Shown here: in pieces, positions 45,001-53,741 of the stretch
Layout of the letters: each line of letters starts with the position of its first letter
How positions within the stretch are numbered: the first letter of the stretch is position 1
Assembly (NCBI GenBank): GCA_045130665.1
Contig: JBGUQC010000004.1
Coordinates: 620,001 to 684,000 of the forward strand
Length of the DNA: 64,000 nt
From: RGIG8124 sp045130665
GTDB lineage: Bacteria; Bacillota; Clostridia; Christensenellales; CAG-917
Reading direction: 5' to 3'
Notes under the pieces: generated by a model
What the model was told of the DNA's origin: nothing
Seen by the model: only the letters and a program-made list of their open reading frames with translations
The model's database searches: none
Program-made: the position numbers and the translations under genes

Positions 45001-46402
45001 TGACTAATGCATCATTATAATAAATTTTGACACCTTTTGTTTCAAAATCTGCATAAGAAATTACATCGTTTGGAGTTGTTCCATCTTTATAAACACCTGT
45101 TATGACAAGTCCATCAAGTGAAACACCTGTTGCACCAGCTGTATAAGAATTAGCAGTTGGTTGACTTGATACAGTTAATGATTCAAGAACACTTTCCTTT
45201 TCTGCTACTGTAACAGAGAATGTTGCTGTCTTGCCTTGATATTTTACTGTAATAACTTTTGTGCCGGCTGTTGTTGTTAATGCATCAAAATTAATTGCTG
45301 CATCATTTGCGTTTACGCACTCAACACCGAATGCTGTTAATGATATTTCTTGAGGTGCACTTCCTGCATATGCTACATTAACCTTAACATCAGCAAAATC
45401 ATCTATTGAAATCTCATCATCAACAACATAGTTGAGTTGAACACCTGTTGTTACTAATGAAATAGATTCAACATATGTTGCAACTTGAATAGCTATATCC
45501 TTTTCACCATCAACATTTTGATATGATGCTTTTGCGGTAACAATCTTTGTTCCAGAGGATGATGTTAAACTATTGGAATCAGTTAATTCTACAGAACCAA
45601 GATAGAAAGTTACAGCAATGTTGTTAACTTTTGTTCCACTTCTATAGATTGCAGATGCTGAAATTGTATTAAACGCAACTGGATCGCCAACTTTATAGTT
45701 TGTTTTGAAGTTATTTGGAACATTTATTGCAACTTCATCCAATACATCATTGACTGTTATTGTAAATGAATCAGTTGATTTAACAGTACCATAACGTACC
45801 TTAATTGCTTTTGAACCAACTTCATCTGTGATTCTAGACAAGTTACTTAATGATATAATTTCTGCGTCATCAATTACGAATGAGAGGTTTGAATCTGTAA
45901 GAGCAATTACTCTCTTATCATATCCATCATATACTGCTTTAATTACTAGGCCTTCGAATGATACGGCATCTTTAACATTGTATTGCGTTTTAAATGTTGA
46001 TGATGGCGGATCGATTTCAACACCAGTTAAAACAGCAATATGTTTCTCATTGACTTTAATTGTGACACTTCTAACAATGTTAGAATACTTAATTTCAACA
46101 ATTTTTGTTCCAATTGATTCGGTAATTTTGGATAACTCGTCAAGAGAAATCTGCTCACCATCAACTTTAATTGTAACTTTATCAAGAGGAATTGCTTCTT
46201 GAGAGCCATCTGAGAATGTGGCATACATTTTGATTTTTGTTAAATCAACTTGATCACCAACTTCATAAGTCTTTGCGAATTCTTCAAAGTCTACTACAAA
46301 ATCTTGCATTTGATATTTACCGCCATTACATGCTGTAAATGCGGTGGAACATACTAATACAAGTAGTAAGACAATAAACAATATACCTATTTTATGTCTC
46401 AT
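42047..46402 (-). CDS. Giant Ig-repeat surface lipoprotein
   Basis: 1451 residues. The signal peptide is followed by a lipobox FTAC with C25 as lipidated residue. About eight tandem bacterial Ig-like repeats (roughly 85-100 residues each, about 33-800) share the pattern YxVGDxVxFxGLxVxAxYxxG, a middle T-x-x-G-T-K-x-V-T-V-x-Y strand and a closing FxVTV. The remaining 650 residues are unlike the repeats; NVKNCHFKRAGGPL and the HSNLYNINANSCFISF rungs look like a right-handed beta-helix. No LPXTG anchor. It is the last gene of the envelope operon, with RBS AAAGGAG. Confidence 0.85.
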   Translation of the reverse strand: MRHKIGILFIVLLLVLVCSTAFTACNGGKYQMQDFVVDFEEFAKTYEVGDQVDLTKIKMYATFSDGSQEAIPLDKVTIKVDGEQISLDELSKITESIGTKIVEIKYSNIVRSVTIKVNEKHIAVLTGVEIDPPSSTFKTQYNVKDAVSFEGLVIKAVYDGYDKRVIALTDSNLSFVIDDAEIISLSNLSRITDEVGSKAIKVRYGTVKSTDSFTITVNDVLDEVAINVPNNFKTNYKVGDPVAFNTISASAIYRSGTKVNNIAVTFYLGSVELTDSNSLTSSSGTKIVTAKASYQNVDGEKDIAIQVATYVESISLVTTGVQLNYVVDDEISIDDFADVKVNVAYAGSAPQEISLTAFGVECVNANDAAINFDALTTTAGTKVITVKYQGKTATFSVTVAEKESVLESLTVSSQPTANSYTAGATGVSLDGLVITGVYKDGTTPNDVISYADFETKGVKIYYNDALVTSLDNLTKIAPIGANSVAVNINYLNKTTSFNLTITNNVTDLQVVSEPTKVAYLVEEDVDFDGLVVKAIKNFGEEEIAYGALAFYNGSVDVTTNLNAFTATAGQKTVTIKFEGKEISFNINVTDYVLSLSLQGTTSFETNVNKTEGSVFTNFAGLQVYANYKSGTSQLVESGYTFSGNSITVPGTKTVTVAYAGVENNGITLVVKDILNSIQVDPTSIPTKIVKNGEVEKFLIALRVLGNYEYKGQEEINILQNDGQSFLYGVVSFELKVEGNYQSLTQLELDNIALVSGNREVKINYLYNGYTRSAEFVINVLVSGNGVDEFSLPQSLVKYNATLAYGRANQDNVNSQAFEGALFVNDHEDYIVGNDNPYRFVPTFNQIDIINATKTTLTSFAASSTIYLVDGSNATPLDATKTGTYTIEWSHGGVKYLTETTNENKYQFTTAAENKSFKLSVLPDPNEFVYDPDDINPVEWTVKVVKGYNIYDSREICLLEQPSDATRNQTTSKYPNGRKFWDSIKSELGLTGKRYSSIILHDNLVVTKDALPQEFWFTLPSNYNVYYKYGDTKYRPEDVPTELGGPLERSFLWDQEWGLLQYDMQNGEDFSIHGNFFDIDLSKLPLVCSFEPSGIEHPDGRDAYYMDYMSKISFLDVRGWDVRYENGVNQGWRYLTDLGETPTESEENDELFSFDNFMVRGNASPKQLLLDGSTTMSEGMADNPVYGGGIIFVKTHFCHSNLYNINANSCFISFFSRDYTVCHYEKLKSYDSYLNAIYALGETEVNVKNCHFKRAGGPLMIVTQQTDDLKNDGALNTSDYIEIPRVIIDSNSKLENFITGEEVWFDIFAPGQVPTLKALDGLLNGYFHKTFLQNNKFNLICVSSQGQCYVSYQGDALNRISAVGEEPATTYDSIAYWNQIGPPAFSVGNAMCIAVPQDETYVLRNAEYTELSQEAGYATIQAFSVPHNYICIHVGSGGEALGIFTGLFDYAG

Positions 46403-46426
46403 GGTTTAATCTCCTTTTTTTTTGTT

Positions 46427-46924
46427 TTATACTTTTAACGATATTCCAATATCTGCTCTTACGGTTGAACCATCGTGTGATGTGATGATAATTGAAATAG
46501 TTTTTGGCTTTAAAAAGACGAATTCATATGTTTCTTCGTCAAAATATACTGACCCTTCTACTGCATTTTTATCATATGCGAATGTTAACTCCTTATTTGA
46601 AGCATTGTAAGGGACTATTGTATATAATATTTTTATTCTATTAGGGTTAGATTCTAGACTTTCTGGTGACATATCATATGTGCCTGGCATAAAATAGCCA
46701 GCATAGTGATCAGTTTCTTTACCAGAACCATCACTTAATCTAACTACTAATTTATATTTTGCATCAACAGATTCATCTCGATTTGTAAACTCAAATCCAG
46801 ATACCTCTATTGAAGAAATGTAGATATTACCCTGCATTTCAACAACTCTAAGGCCAAAGAACTGGACTATTAAAATAGACGCAATATAAGCAACAAATAT
46901 AGCAAGAATTACTGTCTTCTTCAT
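46427..46924 (-). CDS. Single-pass anchored extracytoplasmic protein, unknown
   Basis: 165 residues. One transmembrane helix at about 5-24 is followed by a beta-rich outside domain: SIEVSGFEFTNRDESVDAKY, then a YDMSPESLESNPNRI segment and a KTISIIITSHDGSTVRADIGI strand pair. No cysteine lipobox. It lies between the ABC permease (one-base gap) and the giant lipoprotein (24 bases). No family recognised; the Ig-like beta pattern of the C-terminal half may echo the neighbouring lipoprotein repeats. Confidence 0.75.
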   Translation of the reverse strand: MKKTVILAIFVAYIASILIVQFFGLRVVEMQGNIYISSIEVSGFEFTNRDESVDAKYKLVVRLSDGSGKETDHYAGYFMPGTYDMSPESLESNPNRIKILYTIVPYNASNKELTFAYDKNAVEGSVYFDEETYEFVFLKPKTISIIITSHDGSTVRADIGISLKV

Positions 46925-46925
46925 A

Positions 46926-48605
46926 TTACGTCTCCTTGTAATATACTTTTATTCGTAAGAAATAGAAGTAAATTTTTATAACCATATACACAAATGCAAC
47001 AGCAATAATTTTATACCAAGCTGTTCTAGAATTTTCCATTGCAAGGAACATCCAAAATCCTGCAAATACCAATGATAAAACGAATGTCATTATAATTGAT
47101 TTGTTTTCATTTGGATTATTGGCTTGCGAAGCAAATGTAGCATATTGTTGAGCTTGTGAATTCATAATGTCATATTGTGCACTTCCAAATAAATGTGCCA
47201 CAAATAAGAAGAATATGATAAATGTAAATAATGTGTATTCCCCTGCACTTACTGCGTGATAGAACGAATAAACAACAGTACTTGTTATTAATCCAATAAT
47301 ACCAATCACTAAATTAACTGTAAGTTTTGCAAATAACAATTTACCATAATTTGATGGTTGTAATTTATTTAGATATGCTGATGATCCATCCTTACTATAT
47401 GCACTTGCCATACGAATATTAGCAGATAGCATAAATAGCAACACAATAAACATATTAAAGCAAACTGTCAATTGTGTTCCCAAGAACTTGGTATTCATTG
47501 CATTATACAAACTATTTAATAATGCTACAGCAAGTGGCATAACTATTAACAATTCGACAACCAGTGTCGTAATAGTGTTATCTCTTAGTGCAAGTACCCA
47601 TTCTTTTTTAGTAACAGCAAGGAATGGTGAAAGTTTCTTTTCCTTTCTTATCTTTGCATTCATGTTCTTTTTATATTCAAATGGTTTGGATGCCATATCA
47701 TAGAATAATGGTTTAGATAAAACAAAGCACAATACTCCCAATAATCCAATTGAACCAAATAATCCAAGAAGAATAAATATCGTACTTACGCTAAACATAT
47801 TGGTTGCCATATATTTACCAACCATTAATTCAACCAACCATTTAAATGGCAACATGATATTTTGGAAATCACTTAAGAAACCTTTAATTTGGAAGAATGT
47901 TGTTCCCCATGTTTCTTTAAAGTTAATATCTGGTGGAATAATAGAAATTAAATATGCTGCAAGAGCTATAATACCAGCAACTCCGATAATAACCAATGCA
48001 TACATTACAAACTTGACTTTCTTTAGGGCTTGATAAATATACATAGCTGGAATCGAAATCAAAGCACCTAAAAGTACTGGTAATGTAACAATAAACAAGA
48101 ACATTATTATCATCCAAAGATAATAATAAATTGGCATATTAACATTTATTCCATATCCTATAAACAATGGAATTAAGAATAAAGCGTTTTTCTTAAGTTC
48201 ATTAACATAGTGCACTAATAATTTAGACGTAAAGACAATCGATGGTGTTGTTGGAAGTGTTAGTAGTACAAAATTATCTCTTGAGAAATATAAAGACTTT
48301 ACAAGACTAATGGTTGTAAATATTAGAGACAATAAGAACATTAAAGTAAAAATCACAACCAATACTGAGGTTGGGAATTTACCACTTAAATCAAATATTT
48401 TTAATCTCATTGCTATGTTGATAAGGAAATAACATGCAACAACTACAAGTGCAAACCCAATTAAGAAGAATGATAATGATAATAACGACTTCTTTGGATG
48501 AGCCTTAAAAGAGAAATTCATTTTCTCTTTCAATTGCATTATTGTCAAATTCATCAACGATGAGAATGATTTTTTTATAGATGTTTTGATTTGTTCTTTT
48601 TCCAT
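46926..48605 (-). CDS. ABC-2-type permease, large
   Basis: 559 residues with about 12 hydrophobic segments in two halves and a cytoplasmic stretch (about 305-345) ending in LSPFLAVTKKEWVLALRDN, the helix typically found before the second membrane bundle in ABC-2 exporters. It resembles the putative ABC exporter family that accompanies single ATPases. The adjacent ATPase half is fused to a membrane domain (stop 48609, three bases away). The substrate is unknown; export related to the envelope lipoprotein is inferred from the operon. Confidence 0.8.
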   Translation of the reverse strand: MEKEQIKTSIKKSFSSLMNLTIMQLKEKMNFSFKAHPKKSLLSLSFFLIGFALVVVACYFLINIAMRLKIFDLSGKFPTSVLVVIFTLMFLLSLIFTTISLVKSLYFSRDNFVLLTLPTTPSIVFTSKLLVHYVNELKKNALFLIPLFIGYGINVNMPIYYYLWMIIMFLFIVTLPVLLGALISIPAMYIYQALKKVKFVMYALVIIGVAGIIALAAYLISIIPPDINFKETWGTTFFQIKGFLSDFQNIMLPFKWLVELMVGKYMATNMFSVSTIFILLGLFGSIGLLGVLCFVLSKPLFYDMASKPFEYKKNMNAKIRKEKKLSPFLAVTKKEWVLALRDNTITTLVVELLIVMPLAVALLNSLYNAMNTKFLGTQLTVCFNMFIVLLFMLSANIRMASAYSKDGSSAYLNKLQPSNYGKLLFAKLTVNLVIGIIGLITSTVVYSFYHAVSAGEYTLFTFIIFFLFVAHLFGSAQYDIMNSQAQQYATFASQANNPNENKSIIMTFVLSLVFAGFWMFLAMENSRTAWYKIIAVAFVYMVIKIYFYFLRIKVYYKET

Positions 48606-48608
48606 CTT

Positions 48609-51014
48609 TTATTCTTTTTCTTTTTGATCATCATCTGTGTCAACGTTTTGAAGTTGATCACTTTCATTGTTCTCAGTAACACCTACCATCTCAGATTCAT
48701 CTTTTACTGAATCTTCTTCGACGATTTCGCCTTTGGCTTTCTTTTTATTTTTTCTATGCTCTTTTTTTGCTTCCATGAAAGATACATCCACTTCCCTTTC
48801 GACTGTAGAACTCTCAATAGTTGTTCTATAGAATTCTTCAAGAGGTGTTCCACTTTCTTCTATTTCTTTAACATCTGCTGTACATATAATATGTCCATTT
48901 TTGATGATTGCAATCTTGTCACAAATCTTTTCTACAACATCAATAATGTGTGATGAGAAGAAAACGATATTACCTGCTGCAGCATGTTGTTTCATTGTTT
49001 CCTTTACTTGGAAGATACTATCTGGATCCAAACCTGTTAAAGGTTCATCAAGAATCCATACTTTTGGATTGTGAACTAATGCAGACATAATGGTTATTTT
49101 TTGTTTCATACCATGAGAGTAAGTCTTAATAGGATTTTCAAATGAACCATGAAGTTGGAATCTTTCTACAAACTCATCAATTCTCTTATTTCTTTCTTCA
49201 ATATCTACGCCATAAAGGTTAGCAATATAGTTGATATATTCTCTACCAGATAAATTCTCATATAAGGCGTAATGATCTGGAACAAAACCAATTTGTAATT
49301 TTGCTTGTACAGATTGTTTTTCGACATCAAAACCACACACTTCAATAGTTCCTGATGTAATTGTTTGTATTCCTACAACACTCTTAATAATTGTGGACTT
49401 ACCTGCACCATTTGGTCCAAGGAATCCAAAAATTTGTCCGCCATCTATTTCAAGATTTGCATCTTTAACGGCATAAACATTACTTGTGGAATACTTTTTA
49501 CTAAAATTATTTAATATTAGTTTATTTACTCCTGCTTCGTTCATAGGTTCGTTTTTATTCCTTCCTTTTAAACTTTCTTCCAAAATCTGCATGTCTGATT
49601 TATATTTTTTATTACGTTTAAATACATCTGCAATATTATCTTCTATTTGGAACATAACCAAATAGACATACCACATTAAGAAACTAACACCAACATATAC
49701 GCTAAAGAATATTGCTTGATATGCTGGATAGAACACCATCGGTGTTCCCCATTTTGTAGGAATTTCTATTGTGATTAATCTTAATTCTTTTGCTCCAGCG
49801 CCAAACTTACTTGCAATAAAGTCACTATTTATAAAGAAGAAGTCTGTTGGATTCAATGGTGTTTTTGACGTGAAATATGCATTAACAATCAATACTAATG
49901 CAAAGTATCCCGCAAATCCCGCAATTGAATATCCCATTTCCTTCATTTTTGGTCTATCATAAAGATGGAATACCATTATCAAAATTGGCATAAAGAATGC
50001 ATCATAATGGTTAATCCAGAATCTAACGTTACCATAAGTAAATAGGAACTCATCACTTCCAAGGTTTGGCAATAAAATAGCCATTAATGCACCAAATACA
50101 TTGATAAAGAATGTAAAGTAATAGAAATGCTTAACTTTAAATATCAAGCAAATAGGCACCATATAAACAGCTAAGTTACATAAATGGAATGGATATGATC
50201 TTAAATTTATTAAATCCGGGAATTCATAGCTCGCACTATACGAAATACAAATTGCTAGACTCATAAATAACAAAACATAGCGCTTATGTTCATAATCTTT
50301 GTCATAGAACATAAAGGCCATAATAATAGGAACTATAAATGCACCATATATAATCATTCTATGAGCAAAGTTAAAATCTTCAACAATAAAGTGTCCTGGA
50401 CCTTTGCCAAATAATACTTGGAATGTAAACATTGGTATGGCCACTAGGAACATTCCTAATAAACAAGCGAAATATATTCCTGCACCCTTCCATGAGAAGA
50501 ATGTTCTATATTCTTTCATCCAAACTGCACAACAAAGTGTTAATGCAAGAGCAACTTCTAGAGCAAAGAATATACCGCCCATATGGAATGTGTTTAAAGC
50601 TTCTGCAGTAAATGATGCTTGTATTTGCATATTTATTGTTGCGAAGTTGATTAAATATATAGGAGTTGCAGCAAACTTTACCAAATGCTTTAAAATAATA
50701 ATATGATTTTTAAAGAATGGATATGTTTGTAATAAAACAATGGACATACATGTAAGCCAGAACATAAACAATGTAAACACTGTTTGTGTTTGACCATATA
50801 TACCAAATGGCGAGAATATATTTATTCCGATTGTCTTCTTAATAGCAATTGTGTCACTTAAATATCTACATACAAACATGAGTGTAAATAAAAGTGCCAA
50901 TCCTTTTAATATCCATGACTTTGCTTTCTCATTCTTAACAAACTTATCTAGCACGATATACAATCCGATAAAGAAGACTGTAGCACATGCAGCTATAATG
51001 TAATAATATGGCAT
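48609..51014 (-). CDS. Fusion: YwaF/TMEM164-like membrane domain plus ABC ATPase
   Basis: 801 residues. About the first 500 are a multi-pass membrane domain; YPFHLCNLAVYMVPI fits the HLC signature of the YwaF/TIGR02206 family. A linker leads to a complete ABC ATPase: Walker A GPNGAGKST at 533-541, signature YSHGMKQK, Walker B WILDEPLTGLDPDS and switch SSHIID. A charged tail of about 70 residues (KKEHRKNKKK then acidic) follows. The fusion of these two families is unusual. ATG 51014 has AAGGAGG; the in-frame extension to 51050 is ignored. Confidence 0.85.
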   Translation of the reverse strand: MPYYYIIAACATVFFIGLYIVLDKFVKNEKAKSWILKGLALLFTLMFVCRYLSDTIAIKKTIGINIFSPFGIYGQTQTVFTLFMFWLTCMSIVLLQTYPFFKNHIIILKHLVKFAATPIYLINFATINMQIQASFTAEALNTFHMGGIFFALEVALALTLCCAVWMKEYRTFFSWKGAGIYFACLLGMFLVAIPMFTFQVLFGKGPGHFIVEDFNFAHRMIIYGAFIVPIIMAFMFYDKDYEHKRYVLLFMSLAICISYSASYEFPDLINLRSYPFHLCNLAVYMVPICLIFKVKHFYYFTFFINVFGALMAILLPNLGSDEFLFTYGNVRFWINHYDAFFMPILIMVFHLYDRPKMKEMGYSIAGFAGYFALVLIVNAYFTSKTPLNPTDFFFINSDFIASKFGAGAKELRLITIEIPTKWGTPMVFYPAYQAIFFSVYVGVSFLMWYVYLVMFQIEDNIADVFKRNKKYKSDMQILEESLKGRNKNEPMNEAGVNKLILNNFSKKYSTSNVYAVKDANLEIDGGQIFGFLGPNGAGKSTIIKSVVGIQTITSGTIEVCGFDVEKQSVQAKLQIGFVPDHYALYENLSGREYINYIANLYGVDIEERNKRIDEFVERFQLHGSFENPIKTYSHGMKQKITIMSALVHNPKVWILDEPLTGLDPDSIFQVKETMKQHAAAGNIVFFSSHIIDVVEKICDKIAIIKNGHIICTADVKEIEESGTPLEEFYRTTIESSTVEREVDVSFMEAKKEHRKNKKKAKGEIVEEDSVKDESEMVGVTENNESDQLQNVDTDDDQKEKE

Positions 51015-51015
51015 G

Positions 51016-51156
51016 TTATATATCCTCCTTATCTTTTGAAGACATAGCAAAAGAACAGAATGTATTTTCTGTGTTTATCTTGTTACTATTTAGTTCTTCT
51101 TTGATTGTGTTGAACAACCTGTTTGTTGTTCTAACGTGTAAATTTGCTTCACTCAT
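51016..51156 (-). CDS. Possible small protein upstream of the ABC fusion
   Basis: 46 codons, ATG to TAA, ending one base before the ATG of the ABC fusion, whose ribosome binding site lies inside its last codons. That suits translational coupling. The product is hydrophilic (MSEANLHVRTTNRLF... then SSKDKEDI). Against it: no good ribosome binding site, and a terminator hairpin immediately upstream. Function unknown. Confidence 0.35.
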   Translation of the reverse strand: MSEANLHVRTTNRLFNTIKEELNSNKINTENTFCSFAMSSKDKEDI

Positions 51157-51175
51157 TTTTTTCTATATAAAAAAA

Positions 51176-51208
51176 TCTCCTATTTTAATTTTTAATTAAA
51201 AATGGAGA
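51176..51208 (-). terminator. Intrinsic terminator or attenuator
   Basis: Minus-strand TCTCC/GGAGA with an inner A+T stem, followed by TTTTTTT. It lies just past the 155-residue membrane protein and may attenuate read-through into the ABC operon, for which no separate promoter was evident. Confidence 0.65.
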
Positions 51209-51212
51209 AATT

Positions 51213-51680
51213 CTATATATTTAAACGAGTTACACCTGTAAAATTATCAAATATAATATTTGTTGAATCTTGATATGAATCAAAACTATATTGAATGTTT
51301 TCTGAATTTGAGTCCTTTCTTGCAATTCTTATTAACAATAAGAAACTCATTGCAATAACAATAGTAAATACAAATGAGGATGTAAATGTTAATGTAGAAA
51401 GAACACCAAGTGCATTAACAATAGCTGCGTTTGGTCCAACCATTTGAATTAGCATCTCTTTTGGTATTGCTCTTTCAAGAGTTAAAACACTTCCTACTGA
51501 ACTTACTGAATTGCCTTCAGATAAAATGACTAACATAAATACGAAGGAGATTGGTGAAATGATACCAACAATAGATAAAAGCCATCTATTCTTAATGGTT
51601 TTTCTACTGCATAAAACTATCGCTGTTAATACAACTATTACTGCGATAACTAGTGTGCAGATCAAAAATGTTGATACCAT
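51213..51680 (-). CDS. Small three-helix membrane protein
   Basis: 155 residues from ATG 51680, which has AAGGAG; an in-frame start at 51743 overlaps the promoter -35. Three hydrophobic segments lie at about 4-24, 35-55 and 95-120. The outside loop contains a run of small and polar residues (GNSVSSVGSVLTLERAIPKEM), and the soluble C-terminal tail is about 35 residues. No family recognised. It is the first gene behind the envelope-cluster promoter and the last chromosomal gene before the mobile element. Confidence 0.75.
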   Translation of the reverse strand: MVSTFLICTLVIAVIVVLTAIVLCSRKTIKNRWLLSIVGIISPISFVFMLVILSEGNSVSSVGSVLTLERAIPKEMLIQMVGPNAAIVNALGVLSTLTFTSSFVFTIVIAMSFLLLIRIARKDSNSENIQYSFDSYQDSTNIIFDNFTGVTRLNI

Positions 51681-51713
51681 ATATTGTGTTTTCTCCTTAT
51701 TCAAGTTTGTGTA

Positions 51714-51743
51714 ATTATATCTTATATATAATATACGTGTCAA
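51714..51743 (-). promoter_or_regulatory. Promoter of the envelope cluster
   Basis: Minus-strand TTGACA (51738-51743), 18-base spacer, TATAAT (51714-51719). The integrated element begins within about 80 bases upstream, so the insertion sits at the edge of this promoter. Confidence 0.8.
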
Positions 51744-51822
51744 ACTAATTTACACATTCTATGAATATATCACTTTATTAGAATGTTTTTTTGTGGATAA
51801 TTGACCAAAAAGTATCTACAAA

Positions 51823-53496
51823 TTATTTTCTATTTAATACAACAACTGTCTCAAAGCTCGAATCTTTTTCCCACAACACTTTGTTCACCTCTTCATTGTT
51901 TACATAGACGGGGAAATTGAACTCGATGGACTTCAATGGTATCTTTGCTTCCTCGTCATTTGGATAGATTTGAACCTCTTTTATGAGATATGACACCAAA
52001 TCCCGTCGTTCTTCCTCTGTCATTATATCATAGAATGCTCCGAAAGTCTTTAACATTTCATAGATATTTTCCACCGTCACCCGTTCTTTTTCGATAGACT
52101 CCTTACGCAAATTGGCATCGTCAAGACAAGATTCGATTTCACTGATTGTATCATACAATGAATCAAGCCGTTTCGTCATATCTGCGATCTTTCTTTCGCG
52201 ATGAGTTGCGTCCATCGGCATCGTGTCGATTTCGTGTTCCAACCGAGTTTTGTTAGCAATCACCTCTTTCAGCTTTTTCTCGTAATTGGCAATCTCAGTA
52301 TCAATCTGCGTAGTGTCAATCTCCTGCGATATTCTGCGTTGCACTTCTTTTGCAAAAGTCTCGTTTGCAACAAGCAATTTGATTGCCTCGATAACCAGCG
52401 GCTCGATATCTGTCTTGCGGAGTTTGGCTTTATAATCGCACATCTTGCCGCGCTTCCCTCCGCTATGTCCGCAATAGTAATAGTAAACGTCTTTGTATGT
52501 CCCATCCCGATTCGTCCACTCGTGTCGATTACAATACATAATGCCGCCACATTTCGGACAGCGCAGTATTCCCGTTAAAAGATGGGAGCGTTCGCGCCCT
52601 TGCTTACACTCCCACTTTACTCCGGTAGCTATTCGTTTTTCACGAGCCTTGTTCCACATCTCTTCGCTGACGATCCCTTCGTGTTTGCCGTCACTCAAGA
52701 TATAATCGTCGGTTTCAACTCTTCTGTATTCGGCTTTCGTGCCTTTCACTTTTTCTTTTGTCCGTCGTCCGAAGGCAATTTTTCCGCAATAAACCGGATT
52801 GTCCAAAATGATCTTAATGAAATGCCCCGACCAGTCTTCTATCGAGTGCCTTTGATGCGGTCTCTTTTTAAAACCTTGCAAGTTCAGATATTTGGCTATT
52901 CCGCCGTAACCCGCTTTTGTATTTACAAAGCGGTCGTAAATCAAACGGACGATTTCCGCCTCTTTTTCGTCTATTACAAGTTCGTTATTGACAAGTTGGT
53001 AACCGAACGGCGGCGGACCGCCGTTCCATTTACCTTGTCTTGCTTTTTCTTTACGTCCGTTCATCGTCTGTTCGAGAATATTCTCTCTTTCGATTTCAGC
53101 CACAGCCGAAAGAATCGAAATTAGCAATTTACCGCTCGTTTGAGATGAATCGATTCCTTCTTCTACGCATATCAGTTCTACGCCATACGACTGTATCAAT
53201 TCCAAAGAGTTCAGAATATCAGCGGCGTTTCTGCCAAATCGAGACAGTTTATAAACGATGACGTAATCAACGCCCAATCCGTTTTTAATATCGTTCAGCA
53301 TCCTTTTGAATTCCGGACGCCCTTCGATAGATTTACCGGATTTTCCTGCGTCTTCATATGCACCGACGTGTACCATTTCTTCCCGTTCGGCGTATCTCGT
53401 AATGCAATTGGCTTGTCCTTCCAAACTGTATCCATCTACCTGCATTTCGGTACTTACACGAAGATACATTACATACTTCTTGCCTTCTCTTCTCAT
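51823..53496 (-). CDS. Large serine recombinase (integrase)
   Basis: 557 residues. The N-terminal resolvase domain has YLRVSTEMQ with catalytic S15, YKLSRFGRNAADI and the conserved arginines. The recombinase domain is at about 160-280 (PPPFGYQLVN, GIAKYLNLQG). A zinc ribbon (CPKCGGIMYC ... YYYCGH) and a coiled coil follow. Serine integrases insert elements into short attachment sites with a 2-base core; this one sits at the element's left end, as expected. Codon use (CGN arginines) differs from the chromosome. Confidence 0.95.
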   Translation of the reverse strand: MRREGKKYVMYLRVSTEMQVDGYSLEGQANCITRYAEREEMVHVGAYEDAGKSGKSIEGRPEFKRMLNDIKNGLGVDYVIVYKLSRFGRNAADILNSLELIQSYGVELICVEEGIDSSQTSGKLLISILSAVAEIERENILEQTMNGRKEKARQGKWNGGPPPFGYQLVNNELVIDEKEAEIVRLIYDRFVNTKAGYGGIAKYLNLQGFKKRPHQRHSIEDWSGHFIKIILDNPVYCGKIAFGRRTKEKVKGTKAEYRRVETDDYILSDGKHEGIVSEEMWNKAREKRIATGVKWECKQGRERSHLLTGILRCPKCGGIMYCNRHEWTNRDGTYKDVYYYYCGHSGGKRGKMCDYKAKLRKTDIEPLVIEAIKLLVANETFAKEVQRRISQEIDTTQIDTEIANYEKKLKEVIANKTRLEHEIDTMPMDATHRERKIADMTKRLDSLYDTISEIESCLDDANLRKESIEKERVTVENIYEMLKTFGAFYDIMTEEERRDLVSYLIKEVQIYPNDEEAKIPLKSIEFNFPVYVNNEEVNKVLWEKDSSFETVVVLNRK

Positions 53497-53639
53497 TCTT
53501 CCTCCTTGCGACTATCCGCACCTTGCATTACTTGTTTTCCATACTTTGAAACAATCCCTGCCAAAAACTGATAAAACGCATTTTCATATTCTTTTTGAAT
53601 TTCTAATTCTGTCTTGTTCCCTTCCTGTTTTGTATCCAA
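53493..53639 (-). CDS. Small protein coupled to the recombinase
   Basis: 48 codons starting at TTG 53639 (weak AAGG upstream) and ending with a TGA that overlaps the recombinase ATG (ATGA). The product is hydrophilic with a helical middle (LEIQKEYENAFYQFLAGIVSKYG). SHOCT-like small proteins are often placed just upstream of serine recombinases; this could be one, though that rests on position and the FYQFLAGIVSKYG helix only. Confidence 0.55.
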   Translation of the reverse strand: MDTKQEGNKTELEIQKEYENAFYQFLAGIVSKYGKQVMQGADSRKEEE

Positions 53640-53741
53640 TATCCTTATTCGGACTTACTGCGAAACACTTATTTCGCGTCCTTATTGCTTTGAATACTAT
53701 GTTCTCTCTTCATTGCTTTTCCTCCTTATTTTGAAAAGATT

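Noticed and set aside
53669..53713. 14-codon ORF with a perfect AAGGAGG upstream of the recombinase
   Set aside because: Too short to call a gene; could be a leader peptide, but no regulatory structure was evident.
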